Positions 49,631-64,000 of a stretch of DNA of 64,000 nt are shown here, one piece after another (the first letter of the stretch is position 1; every line of letters starts with the position of its first letter). Below the pieces are notes generated by a model. The model was not told where the DNA came from. It saw only the letters and a list, made by a program, of their open reading frames with translations, and ran no database searches. The stretch covers positions 1,262,001 to 1,326,000 of the forward strand of contig JALBUN010000034.1 of NCBI GenBank assembly GCA_025174535.1, written 5' to 3'. Position numbers and translations under genes: made by a program. The DNA comes from Cantharellus purpuraceus. Lineage: Eukaryota; Basidiomycota; Agaricomycetes; Cantharellales; Hydnaceae.

Positions 49631-52600
49631 ATGGACTTCCTATCTCAGACATATAATGCTTTAAGAGGACCCACGGGGGCGCCTCAAACAGCGCTGGAGA
49701 CAGTACGGAGATTAGCTGACCGGTTGTCGCAGGACACGCTACTTTCAGACCGACGGGCCGCCGTCCTCTCTCTCAAAGGCCTCTCCAGAGATTGCAAAGC
49801 GGACGTAGGAGAAACGGCGCTACCGGGTTTACTTGAAGTTCTTGAGAAGGACACAGACATTGATGCGGATATTGGGAAAGCCGTCCTCGAGACATTGACG
49901 ATCCTCTGCGAATTGAGTGGAGAAGGTGATGATGCTATTCAATCAACTGGTGGGAAGGATGTCGGCATGAAGCATACCGACCTGGTACTCGAGAATCCGA
50001 AGGCGGCCAATAAGTTATTTCAACTCTTGGGTGACCAGACCTTTTATACGCGATACGCGACGCTTCAGCTTCTTCAAGTGCTGCTACATAACCGGAGGCC
50101 AGTCGTTCAGGGATATTTTATAAAGTCATCTCTCGGGTTCGGAAATGTCATCTCTGTTCTTGAGGAGAAACGAGAAATCATTCGCAATGGTAAGTCGCAA
50201 CCTTGGAGCAAGCTCTTTGTTTGGTCTGCAAGTGTCCTCTTTATATAACTGATGGATGCCTTGTAAAGAGGGACTTTTAATGCTTCAATCACTAATATCA
50301 CAGAATGCTGAGATTCAGAAAATTTTGGCGTTCGAAGGGGCTTTCGAGAAGCTCTTGAATGTTGTCACTTCCGAAGGAGGCATCGAGGGCGGAATTGTCG
50401 TGCAAGACAGCCTTTCAAGCATTGATGGATTACTACGTTTCAATGTGTCTAATCAAGTGTGTCTTTTGAACCGTCTGGTGCATCATGAATGGCTCAGATA
50501 GACATCCTAACGCTCAGTCCTACTTCCGTGAAACGTCCCTGCTCCCTCACCTCACGCCACTCCTTCTTTTCCCTTCAAATATCCCTCCAACAGCGCCTAC
50601 ACCACAGGAATTTGCTCTCCAATTCTGGGAACCGCAAAAGCTTGTAAATGCTGGACTTGTCGTCGGAATCATTGGCATGTTGATCGGTGGTAAGGGCGGA
50701 GCGGTATGTGGTCCTTTCCTTCTTTTAAGTATCGACTTATTCACGCTATATTACATAGCCCGCTGAACAGTATGCCATTTTAAGGTGCCTATTGGAATTG
50801 GCTGTGGCATCCAATGCTCCAACTACTGTCAAAACTCAAGTATGCATGTTCACTATCTGCCGTTGTTCTTAATCATGGAACATCATGTTCTAGGCCCTTC
50901 GCACGCTCCCGCCTTCACCGACATTCCCAACGGCAGTTGTAACTCCCTATCAGCCCGTGCCCGAGACCAACGGGGAAGAATGGGATCGACTGGAACCCAT
51001 GACAGCATTAGATGTCTTGGTAAACAATGCGCTTGACGGTGAATATGGAGGCATGAATGAGTCTGCCGTTAGAATAAAACGCGATGCATTGGACTTCAGA
51101 GCATTATCGCTAGGGGTCTTTGAAGTGAGGACAGGTCTTTGACACCGCTGGCGCTCTCTAATTGTCTCTATATCAGAACTTCATTGCACAAGAGGAAGTG
51201 CGATTAGGTGTGATCCGGGGGATGTTACCCGCAGATTCAGCCTCTGGTAAACTCTTATTTCTTGACTATTTACAACAGCACTTATTTAGCACCTTGCAGA
51301 ACCAATACCTCCCAGCATCGCCTCGCTCAACCTGTTAAGTTCGCTAGTAGCTCTTCCCGTGTCTCCCTTGACTGCTTCAACTTCTACCCGAACGCATCTC
51401 GCTGCCCTTCTTTTCTCCTCTTTACTCCGGCTTTCACCCTCTGCTAAGTCATTGGCTCAGGCAGTAGTGCCTACATTAGCCGTTCATCCTCCTTCGACAC
51501 CCAGCGCGGGTGGAGCCTTCTTTGTTCCGGCAGATAATGCAAATGCTCCAAATGCCCCCTTGCCAACAGAACGGTCAGACGAAGACCCCGACAATGATGA
51601 TCGACCACAAACCTTACTTCAGACTCTATCAGAGCATCTTTCCTTGTCGTTCTTATCACGTAATCGGGCTATAGAAAGAGGGGATGGCCGAGAAGAGCGA
51701 GAGTGGGACCGTCTCATCGTAGGGTATATAAGTCTCTTCGCGCAATGGCTGTGGGAAAATCCGAGTGCAGTGCGAGAGTTTCTGGAGGCCGGAGGACTCA
51801 GTGTAGTACGTAGCTTGGTTTCACGGCTGCCAACGGGTTCGACTAATCAGTGTTCTGAGCATAGCTTGTTGAGCCCATCAATCAAACCTCTGGTATGGAT
51901 GTATTGGTGCAGGGCCTGTGCGCCTTCCTTCTTGCTGTTTGTTACGAGTTCAATCGCGAGCCAGGAGAAATCACGAGGTAAATCTCCACCCTCCCTCGTT
52001 AATCTGATACTTATTTGTCTGTTTAGACATACTATTCATGCTGTCCTTAACCGCCTCAGCTCTGACGCCCTTGTTGCACGAATGGCTCGTGCACGCGAAG
52101 ACGAACGATTCAAAGCCATTGGACCAGAAAGTCTGGTCCTCTCTTATCCCACCTCACAGCCAGGTGGTGTGAATCCCCTAGTGACTAATGGCTTTGCAAA
52201 AGATGAGGAGGGAGGAGAGATTTGGGTTGACTGGGGATTCGTGGAATTCTGGAAGTCGAACTTTTGTGAGTGGTGTCCAGCTGATACTATGTTGATGTGT
52301 CCTGAGCCTTATATCTGCCAAAGACGCGATGCAAAGAGCTGTCAACACGGATCCAGATGCCGTGTCTGCCTCAACAGGTATTCATCCCACGCACAACCTA
52401 AATTGTCTGACAGTAATTGCTTCTTTTGTCGTATACAGTGGAAAATCCTGAACAGGCGGCCCTCATATCATCTTTACGCGATAAGCTACAGCAACAGACC
52501 ACCGAGCTTGAAAACCTTCTGGCATTGTCGAGTCGACCCCCGGAACCTCGGGAGAATCCTCAGAGCGTGTCCATGATAGCATCGTTGCGTGAGCAATTGC

Positions 52601-52927
52601 AGCGGCAGACTCGCGAACTAGAAGGGTTGCAAAAACAGGTGACGGAAGCCACCCGCGCTCATGAAGAGGAAGTCCGTTTGTCCCACGGCTCTACTTCGCT
52701 CGCTCAGGTATCTGACATTTTTGCAGAAAATATCGTTGGTCGGTCGAATTGCAGCGGCTGAATCTGAATTAAAGAGCACGCAAGAGGCCAAGAAAGAGGC
52801 AGACAAGGAGCAAGAGGATCTTCTCGTGTTTCTGGAAGAGTTGAGCGGGAAGCGGAGGCGAGATAAGCAGCGCATGCGTGAAGCAGGCTTAGAAGTTTCG
52901 GACGATGAAGGCGAGGCAGAGGAGTGA
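49631..52927 (+). CDS. USO1: Vesicle tethering factor Uso1/p115
   Basis: Uso1/p115 is a long coiled-coil golgin that tethers ER-derived vesicles at the cis-Golgi. The N-terminal armadillo head starts MDFLSQTYNALRGPTGAPQT, then ETVRRLADRLSQDTLLSDRR and AAVLSLKGLSRDCK. Typical head blocks follow: QLLGDQTFYTRYATLQLLQV, SLGFGNVISVLEEKREIIRN, EGLLMLQSLISQNAEIQKIL, and ALQFWEPQKLVNAGLVVGII. The coiled-coil part runs from AALISSLRDKLQQQTTELEN through EQLQRQTRELEGLQKQVTEA. The C-terminus is acidic (GLEVSDDEGEAEE), as usual for p115 proteins. Ten or more introns occur. The gene converges on EFG1 with 79 bp between stops. Confidence 0.94.
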
Positions 52928-53006
52928 GCCTGATACCGGTAATTAAATTCATACTTTAGGGACTTAATTTCGTGGGGTGTCAAACATTTACTGATGATCC
53001 CCGGTG

Positions 53007-54004
53007 TTAACCATCATAACTCTGACTCTCTTGGTCACCATCAGAAGCCTCGAAGAACGCGTCGCCTGGTACCCCCTTTGATTTACTCGTCGCAGCCATT
53101 TCTTTCCCTTTTTTTCCAGCGCCAAGACGGGGGGGTTTGGACTCTTCCTCCCATATGATTTCTCTTTGCGGACGCCTCTTATTTATCGTCATCTCTGGCT
53201 CTGTATCCATTTCACCCTTTTCCATCGCTGTTCTGACCAACCGTCGTAACTGATCTCGTTGTTTATCTGTATCAGAAATCTCCGTCCCACTGACGACGGT
53301 TGATTCTTCTGGAGGGAACAGAGATATATATTTCCTGGTCTTGGGATGATGCTGCATAAAAGAGATAATGGGTGAATGTCGCATCCTGTCCGTGCAAGAC
53401 AAACGCACGAGAATGTAATTCAAGTCGACACGATGCGAATATAGAGTCTCGTGGAGCGAAGGAAGTTTGTCCGGAGACACGTCCGCATCATCCAGTGCCT
53501 TTTTGACGTGTTTGATTTTACGACATAGTTTCTGTCGCTCTGAATTGAATGAACATCAGTAACCTACCATCATGCAGAACATGACAAACAGACCGAAGAA
53601 TTTGATCTAAGAGGCCGCCATAGCGACATTGAGTGGTGTCAAAACAATATGCTTTTGTACAGTCGTACTTTGTGGTATTTCACAGCAAAATGACGTTCTT
53701 TTCGCGTTCGCTCAGCTTTGGCCAGATCGGATATCAACGACTTTAGTCGCCTCTCGGTCCCAATGCGGACATCTGCCGCGAGATTGTCCTATGAATATCG
53801 TTGTAGATGCATTCAATATACAGCATATTCAGCGTGCTTTGGATTAAGAAAAAATCATGCCTTCGCCAGCAATCGTCGAGTCTGCCTGAGAGAGGACTTG
53901 ATTTTTTGAACCCCGGGTACAGAAGAAGATGTCTCATTCTGTTCATGTCTGGTATTCTTTGTCTTCTTTTGAGTTTCATTCTTGCCAGATCGGTTAGGTG
54001 CCAT
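53007..54004 (-). CDS. EFG1: rRNA-processing protein EFG1
   Basis: EFG1 is a nucleolar factor for 18S rRNA maturation. The start MAPNRSGKNETQKKTKNTRH at 54004 leads to the diagnostic PGVQKIKSSLRQTRRLLAK. Next come DNLAADVRIGTERRLKSLIS, DLAKAERTRKERHFAVKYHK, a 13-nt microexon giving IKFFE, RQKLCRKIKHVKKALDDADV, and SPDKLPSLHETLYSHRVDLN. HHPKTRKYISLFPPEE closes the conserved domain, followed by a charged tail to 53007. The order and motifs agree with fungal EFG1. The intron after RLLAK begins with GC (53789-53860). The microexon is at 53594-53606. A 57-nt intron at 53352-53408 is stop-free. Confidence 0.93.
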
Positions 54005-54525
54005 CTGAGCAGCTAAAAGGGTAGGGTAAAGGAAGACAGGTGCGGTCATCACGTGATCGCTTCCTGTGCAGCTTGTTCCTTGCGACCAACTTTTAGTAAC
54101 GTGCCTATTAGGGTTAAACTTTCAGACATTCGAATCTGATGCTAGAAAGTGGCGAGAAGGGTCACCCGTGAGTAGATAGAAATCTTTGGATACCATGATC
54201 GCATCACACCGGCGAGATGCTGACTTGTGTCTACAAGACTCACTTTTGTAACGTCGATCCTCCATCTGAGACATCTATTATAGTTGTCAGAACTCGTCGC
54301 GTCTCTGATAGCCAAGCGCGAGTCTTAATCAGATGACGGAATAACTAGATGGTACACAGGATAATGCGAGAACAAAAAATACGCAAGACACAACATTCTG
54401 AGATGTCTATTCCATCCTTTTCCGTCATCTTATACATAAACACAGAATAATTACCTAGGTAAAAGGTGTTTTGCCGGTGACCGATGTAAGTAACGTAGGG
54501 TATAATAGGGCAGAATAGGTAGGGG
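54005..54525. other. Intergenic, no gene seen
   Basis: A 521-bp gap between two minus-strand genes: EFG1 promoter side on the left and the 3' flank of the 7-TM gene on the right. A readable frame continues past the 7-TM stop down to 54345 if its last intron is ignored, but the spliced form is preferred. No repeats or RNA genes seen. Confidence 0.5.
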
Positions 54526-56699
54526 TCATATCGCGCGAGGGACGTCTGCACCATCGTACTGCAGAAGATCGATTGGAGACGTAAACGACGTGATCTGTAA
54601 TATACATGCATATCAGTCGTGATAAAGCAATGCCTACCATGGGTAATGAATAAACAACATACATAAGGATGTAACCGCGGCGGTCTTGGCGGCTTTTTCA
54701 GCCCCGCATCGACAGCCTTGCCCAGCTCCATCATGCGCACCTTCAAGTGTGAATTATCCTTTCTGGCCCGTGTCGCACTGTGTTCATCCACATCCTCATC
54801 GTGCCGATGGTTTGCCTTCTCAATTCGTCTAGTATCATCGCCCCTCGAATCATTTAGCCCCGTCTGCAAACCCGACAGGCGCCACCGATTCACGTTGTCC
54901 CCATCCCCATCCCCATCCCCATCCCCTTCCTCGATACTCCGCAATTCATAATCCACGTCCGCATCCCCCTTTAAATGTGTGCCGCTATCTGCAACAAGCG
55001 AAGGCGGATAGTACGTAGTCGTCAGCGCACTTGGGGATGTGAAATGACCACTGAAATATTTGGTCTTGCTCTTGGACATCAAAAAAGCAGATGGTGCAGA
55101 AGACACTGGGTCTTCAGGGTTTGCGAAGGGATCCCCTGAATCGTCATCATAATCAACAGTAGATCTAGGCTTGATGTACATTATCGTTCGGCCTCGCCCG
55201 TTGCCATCGACCGTGCCAGAGCCAAACGATCCGTGCGACTGAGTTTCAAGACTGCCTGGCCGCCAATTGGAGTCTTCAGCGAGTGAACGCGGGAAAAAAA
55301 TCAGGAGAGTCAGGGTCGACGAGACGACGGTTCCCACGGCCGCAAAAAAGGCAAGAAGATCTGAGGCTACCAGTCACAAGACAGTCATGCCAAGAAAAGT
55401 GAGACCCAGCCTACCAGTCCATAACCTGGATGATAGAATAGGTCATGGGGATGAAAGCACGGATAGTAATGGACTGACGGGCTGCTGTTAATGATATGAT
55501 GACCTTGTACACCATCCACACCTAGAATGATCAAGGGGATCGTCATGAAAAGGCGGAATATAACACGCAGGATCTGAAATGAAGGACGAGTCTCGATGGG
55601 TCTCATCAGGTATTCAGGGGAAAGACGCACGTTCAACTCGTGAAATTTAACAAGCCTCAAGACTACTGGTCCGGCTGCACCCTCCTTCTTGACCCTGCGT
55701 AAAAAGGCTGGAAATTGGGCCAGGACGACGAAAAAGACGGCAGTAACGCATGCAGATGCAGCCCCTCCGATCAGGAATAGGTACGCCTCAGACTACAAAG
55801 GGCCTAGTTACAACATGGCCCAAACCTGCTGCCGAGCAATGTGACTGACCGTGAGGGGGTTAGATCGTGTAAAGATAGCAGTCAAGGGCATCCCTGTCAT
55901 TGCCACCACAGATGCTGGAAAGGAACGGCCGTATGAATAATCTAGGAGAATGAGCCACATGATAGAACGCCTTACAGATGGCCCAAGCTTGGAACTCGAT
56001 GCTAGAGAACCACTCGCGTCGGGTGGGGCCTTGATGCAAGAGAAAGAGCCAAAAGGTAAGTTCTGAAGGTGAAACGTTAATAGCGATAAGAAAGAAGAGG
56101 CACAATGTGTAAATTACCCTCGAGATGTGTCACCCTGTGGACAGTGAGTGCTTGTCCATACGACAATAAGTTACCGGCTCACAACTCCAACCCCCACGCA
56201 ACGCTGAACAAAATGTACAAAGGGGTTAACCATGCTTGCTCTCCGTCAGGCCAAAGCTGATATGGAGTGGGGACGACTTGGAAAATTTAAGGGTGAGACG
56301 TCATTTTCAGGTGAACGTGACGTACTTCCATGTCCCGGGATGAAGTTGTAGCCATTCCGATACTTGAGTATGGCCATGGACACACTATATACAACCAGAA
56401 TGGGAACAGAAGCCAGGTACGAATACTGGGATGCATGTTGCTCAGCCAAGCGGGAAACAAGTGAGAAACGAAGTGTGCTCACAGTCATGACGCGCTTAAA
56501 AGTACCCGGTTGCCTACCGCTAGACCAAGCAAGGCAATGGAAGCGATCATAGCGCCATAAGTGCTGAACAAGGAATATTTGAAGCTGTGAGAGATGACAA
56601 CAGAATGAGAGCTTGACAGGGGAAAGAGACAAGACGCGAGCTCACGGCACAAGCAAGAATGGCCCAGGCTAGATGTACAGTCGGGGAGAGATGGCACAT
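54526..56699 (-). CDS. Seven-TM-type membrane protein of unknown function
   Basis: Several exons encode a multi-pass protein with about seven hydrophobic helices: STYGAMIASIALLGLA, YLASVPILVVYSVSMAIL, LTPLYILFSVAWGLEL, ELTFWLFLLHQGPTRREWFS, EAYLFLIGGAASACVTAVFF, VIFRLFMTIPLIILGVDGVQ, and LLAFFAAVGTVVSSTLTLL. The loops HLEELTFWLF and RVKKEGAAGPVVLRLV are conserved-looking. A long cytoplasmic tail follows, acidic and Ser-rich, containing a Gly-Asp repeat and ending YDGADVPRAI with stop at 54526. The layout resembles a GPCR, but I cannot assign a ligand or named family. The 5' end is uncertain; the first candidate ATG is at 56699. Intron removal near 54.6 kb is supported by a TTACAG acceptor. 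Confidence 0.75.
54897..54928. repeat. (CCCATC)n hexanucleotide repeat inside a coding exon
   Basis: About five CCCATC-like units in a row lie in the cytoplasmic tail of the 7-TM gene and encode a Gly-Asp repeat on the minus strand. Because the unit is 6 bp, changes in copy number would keep the frame. It may be polymorphic between strains. Confidence 0.9.
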
Positions 56700-57898
56700 G
56701 TTCGCACAAAGGGAGATGGTCTATATACAGCAACCGCGGGTGCGCAGCGCGCGCGAAGAGTAAAGCGGGAATGGTTGCGCGTGAACGTGGGCTTAAGAGA
56801 AGAAGAAGAGGGTGACGATGACGATGCTGTGTATTGAAAGAGAGAGTGAATGCAACGGCTCTTCGGAGTGTGCGGTCAGGCTGTGGGACTGAACAGCTTG
56901 TTATAAGGAGACAGGGGGACAATTGGGAGATGAGGGCGGAAAGAAAACTGACCGGAAGTGGCAGTGATCAAGAGCAGAGGAAGTTACTGACGATGGGCAT
57001 CACAGCTCTCAGCACTACTCTCAGCCATCGGTCATTGCCGACAAGTTGCCGCTCGGTCTCCAATAAGCGAAACAGGCCTGACTACCATCGCTTAATACCC
57101 TGCTTGCCCTGCTACACATCAGTACATATCTTATCACTGTGTCTTCATCCTAGGACTATGATCTGCAGTGAGCTCAGGGCTCAACACCCTCCTGTCACCA
57201 GTGAGGACACCGGTCGACTCAAGGCTGTGAGCAATGGCGGATGGCTTCTCACTGATTCAAGTCAGCGCTAACTCAACAGACGCTGCTGGCGGATCAACGG
57301 AAGACGAAACAACCGGAGAAGACACCAGCTGACAACCCCCCAAAACGTCTTCAGCAACAGAAGGCTCATAAGCATTGAACGAACCGTAATGATACATTTG
57401 TTATTCCAAGACAGCCGGTACCCATCTCCAAGCCTGTCTGTTTCGGGCTAAGTCATGAATGGGTACTAGTGTGCGGCTCCATCGGTGGGTGGATCCGTGA
57501 TCACCAGTGATCTCGAAGATCGATCTGTTGGAGGGCGCTTTAAACACTGCAACAAAAGGTTGATCAAACTATCTATCTTTCGACGGAAAAGCAAAAGTAA
57601 AATAAATAAAAACACAAGCCGAACTCTTGGTCTTTTATAGGGTGACAGTAGGCATCAGGATAACTTTCCATTCCTTCGGATATCGGCATCATTCTACTTG
57701 TGTGGGGAAATCTGGAAGAGGGGCATAGACAGGGCCCTGGAGGCAGGCTAGCCAATGCAACAACCCTTGACCGTCAGATTTGCGAGATGAACGTGATGAT
57801 CGATGGACGTTAACGCCGGCAACTTGAACGCCGTGGGAGACTCACAGACTTACGTAACTCAACCTTTTCTGCACCGTCCTTGGTAAAACAATCGAAAA
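56700..57898. other. Divergent intergenic region, no gene seen
   Basis: About 1.2 kb between the 7-TM gene (-) and the RRM protein (+). Frames at 56834-57271 on the plus strand and 56485-56922 on the minus strand overlap each other and show no domain. Both promoters must lie here. Confidence 0.45.
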
Positions 57899-59094
57899 AT
57901 GTCGGTAGAGGCTCCTGAGGCTGCTATTCCACCTCCAGCGGATGCTATGGAAGGCGTCATAGAGACGGCTCCCGGCACAGAAGTGGCACCCCAGGCAGCC
58001 GAAACCACAACACCAGCTCCAGAGGCACCCCCGGAAGCGATTGCGTCCGAAACTCTTTACATCCAAAACTTGAACGAGAAGATCAAAGTCGATGGTTCGC
58101 CTTCGTTAGCGTTTCAATCATTATTGTGAACCTGATCGCGTCTGATAATTCGTAGTCATGAAAGCCACGCTGAGAGCACTGTTCAAGTCATATGGCACCG
58201 TGCTGGACGTCACTGCACACCGGAATTTGCGTATGCGCGGACAAGCGTTCGTCTCATTTGAGTCGACAGAGATCGCCAGCAAAGCACTGAAGGAAGTCAA
58301 TCGGTTTCCACTGTATGCCAAACCCATGGTATGTGCATTTTTCACGTGATACAGTGAGAAACGATACTGATGGCATCTTCAGCAAATAACGTTTGCCAAG
58401 ACTCGATCGGACGCTGTAGTAAAACTTCTAGACGAGAACCGTCTTGAGGAACACCTGAAAGACCGGAAAGACCGGAAAAGTGAGTTGTTTGCAAATCCTC
58501 GTCTAGCGATGGCGTCATTGTCACCTGAACGCTTCCCTTCGTATAATCAGAGCAGACACGGCTGGACAATCCATTGCGACGTAAATTCGCAGCTAAGCGA
58601 GCCGCAGCGCAAGGTATGCAGAGTAGTCGACTTCTGTTCCCCCTTGTTCTTGCGCTAACACTTTAGCGGTGCCATCAGTCGACGGAGCGATACCGTTACC
58701 GGGTCCCAAGCGTCAGACTGTCCAGATGCCTGACGAGTACCTACCACCCAACAAAATCCTTTTTCTCCAGAATCTGCCAGAGAGCGTAACAAAAGATCAG
58801 CTCATGGCATTATTCTCACAGTCAGTGTCTAGTTCCCAAAGGGTGCTTTGTCCATCATATTGATTGTCCTCGTGATTAGATATCCCAATTTACACGAAGT
58901 ACGTCTTATTCAAACGAAGAAGGACATTGCGTTCGTGGAGTATATGGACGAGAATTCTGCATCCGTCGCCAAAGACGCATTGCACAATTACAAATTGGAT
59001 GGGGAAGGCAAGATCAAGGTTCGTTTCCCTGTCACAATTGTGGCTCATGCCGAACTTCAATCATATTTTCCAGATTACGTTTGCGAGGAAGTGA
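57899..59094 (+). CDS. U1A/U2B''-type spliceosomal RRM protein
   Basis: Six or so exons, about 250 residues. An Ala/Pro/Glu-rich leader precedes RRM1: SETLYIQNLNEKIKVD, LRALFKSYGTVLDVTAHRNL, RMRGQAFVSFESTEIASKAL, and YAKPMQITFAKTRSDAV. The linker is charged and Ala-rich. RRM2 starts PPNKILFLQNLPESVTKDQL, then YPNLHEVRLIQTKKDIAFVE and YMDENSASVAKDALHNYKLD, ending KIKITFARK. The stop at 59092-59094 follows an intron after GKIK. LYIQNLNEKIK and MRGQAFVSF are diagnostic of U1A/U2B''/SNF. It binds U1 or U2 snRNA stem-loops; which one cannot be told here. The gene converges on the cation pump. Confidence 0.93.
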
Positions 59095-59309
59095 ACGCTT
59101 ATGGCTGTGCCAATATGTCAACCATCTGCAATATAGTTGTTTAGGGATTGGCTTATTGATTTGTATGTGTAAATTTTTTCGCTCTAATCTTTATCGCTGC
59201 TCCTAGCGGTAGTCCGCGCCTGATGAATCTTCCTGAATAAATTGTGCTGGGGTATTCCACATAAAGTGACGTTCTAGCCAATATCGCCCGTTTACAATCA
59301 AAACAAATC

Positions 59310-63022
<3,713 letters not shown>

Positions 63023-63659
63023 GTATGTATGAGTGTAGGACACGAGTCTTGAAGCAGCTGAAACTCCCAAGACGATGCAGCAAGTCAAGCTTGTAAGTTC
63101 GCAGACGGAACGCCGACGGTGCGTTCCAGCAAGCGTACCAAACACTTGAGATCTTCCACGTCTTGCGCCTGTGCAGTCGCAGCCGAGACGCAGCCGTGAA
63201 CATGGCTCTTGCCGTTGTGCTTACATAATGCCACTCAACTATTTCGATAGATGCAATGAAAAGATGGAAGAGAGCTTGACGCAGCAGTTTCATTTCACTT
63301 TATTACTTCTCCAATCCCTTGAACATTGCTAAGACTAAGAGAATAACATTCAGCGTGGACTTTTTTTCTAACCACGGAAGAACTTTATGAGCTAATTGGG
63401 AAATTAGGTTCGTGAGAATGACGAAAATGGATTAGCGGGCTGGCGAATATACAGTCGTAAGCAACCTTGTCACTGTCACCTGACTGTATGAACAACCGCT
63501 TGCTTGGATCTGTTTAGACAACTTACAGTAATACAGTACTGGTGAAGCAGAATGATTGTTACATTACTCAGTTGCTTTTTGTACGGAGGTGCAATCACGA
63601 GTTGCTGCTGCCTACTACTAACCGATCAGAGGCGACAAAATTTCGTATCTTCATGAGAT
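63023..63659. other. Intergenic, no gene seen
   Basis: A 637-bp gap between the pump (start on its left) and a gene that ends at 63660 on its right, both on the minus strand. It should hold the pump promoter. A minus-strand frame at 63015-63293 shows no domain. Confidence 0.5.
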
Positions 63660-64000
63660 CTACATGTAGACTGATTTCTTGGCCTCCACGAAAAACGACA
63701 TTGTTTCCCCGCCCGCAAGGGGACCGCAGTAGATTCTTTCAATCTCATAGCCTGTGGACTGGAGCAACTGAGACGCAGGCAGACACTCATCAAGTGCCGT
63801 ATGCAGATGTGGGTCATGTTGTGTAATCCAACAGTAATCTTCATTAAGAAAGTCTGCTGTAGTACAATCACTGGTATGCACTTGACTAGACCCCTCTTGC
63901 TATTGAGTGAGGGGGCCACATAAACGATAATAATATACTATGTGTACATCACCAACCACCTACTCTGCCACCTGCTTTTACCCACTGTTCCTCGACGTTT
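63660..64000 (-). CDS. 3' end of an unrecognised gene, cut by the right edge
   Basis: The last exon reads QEGSSQVHTSDCTTADFLNE, DYCWITQHDPHLHTALDECL, PASQLLQSTGYEIERIYCGP and LAGGETMSFFVEAKKSVYM, with stop at 63660. A preceding exon at about 63960-64000 reads NVEEQWVKAGGR and ends at a good donor (AGA|GTAGGT); splicing to the acceptor CAATAG keeps phase 0. The sequence is clearly coding, with conserved-looking Trp, Cys and Gly positions, but no domain was recognised. The rest lies beyond the window. Confidence 0.6.

Overview
The window looks like nuclear DNA of a filamentous basidiomycete (Agaricomycete-type). Genes are compact and close together on both strands. They are broken by many short introns of roughly 45-80 nt with GT..AG ends. 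The readable proteins are fungal: cohesin SMC3, VPS29, Mdm35, H2A.Z, Uso1/p115, EFG1, U1A/U2B''-type RRM protein, a Pmr1-type pump, a PL14 lyase and a fungal P450. Nothing prokaryotic, viral or plasmid-like was seen. Most exon structures were worked out by hand from frame continuity and splice motifs, so inner exon borders are approximate even where the outer limits are firm.

Layout. 1-6 kb: an unrecognised probable mitochondrial protein (-) and a dienelactone-hydrolase-like enzyme (+). 6-16 kb is a dense housekeeping block: SMC3 (-), a small unknown protein with a possible intron-split start codon (-), an unknown basic protein (-), VPS29 (+), Mdm35/TRIAP1 (-) and a Ser/Thr-rich single-pass surface protein (+). 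16-22 kb: an epoxide-hydrolase-like enzyme (-), an unknown single-pass membrane protein (-), H2A.Z (+) and a PL14-like secreted polysaccharide lyase (+). 22-25 kb holds no gene that could be resolved, only disjointed coding-like fragments. 25-27 kb: a divergent pair of C2H2 zinc-finger protein (-) and RS-domain conserved protein (+).

27-41 kb is accessory in flavour: a secreted type-B carboxylesterase (+), a decayed MFS transporter (+), a MoCo-sulfurase-like PLP enzyme without MOSC domain (+), a P450 (-) and a lactonase-family beta-propeller (-). Long gene-poor gaps separate them. 40.3-43.2 kb is the largest empty stretch. 43-49 kb: a type II membrane glycosyltransferase-like protein (+), a saccharopine-dehydrogenase-like oxidoreductase (+), an unresolved gene (-) and an aldo/keto reductase with an apparent frameshift (+). 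49-64 kb: Uso1 (+), EFG1 (-), a 7-TM protein (-), a U1A-type RRM protein (+), a Pmr1-type Ca/Mn pump (-) and the 3' end of a gene running off the right edge (-).

The genes do not form one pathway. Several neighbours are convergent with very short 3' gaps (72-80 bp) and two pairs share short divergent promoters (107-117 bp). No previously undescribed system could be demonstrated. The most interesting signals are gene-structure oddities: two GC-AG introns, a 13-nt microexon in EFG1, a possible intron-split start codon, stop-free 3n introns, an aldo/keto reductase frameshift, an MFS pseudogene and a tRNA-like Pol III box pair.
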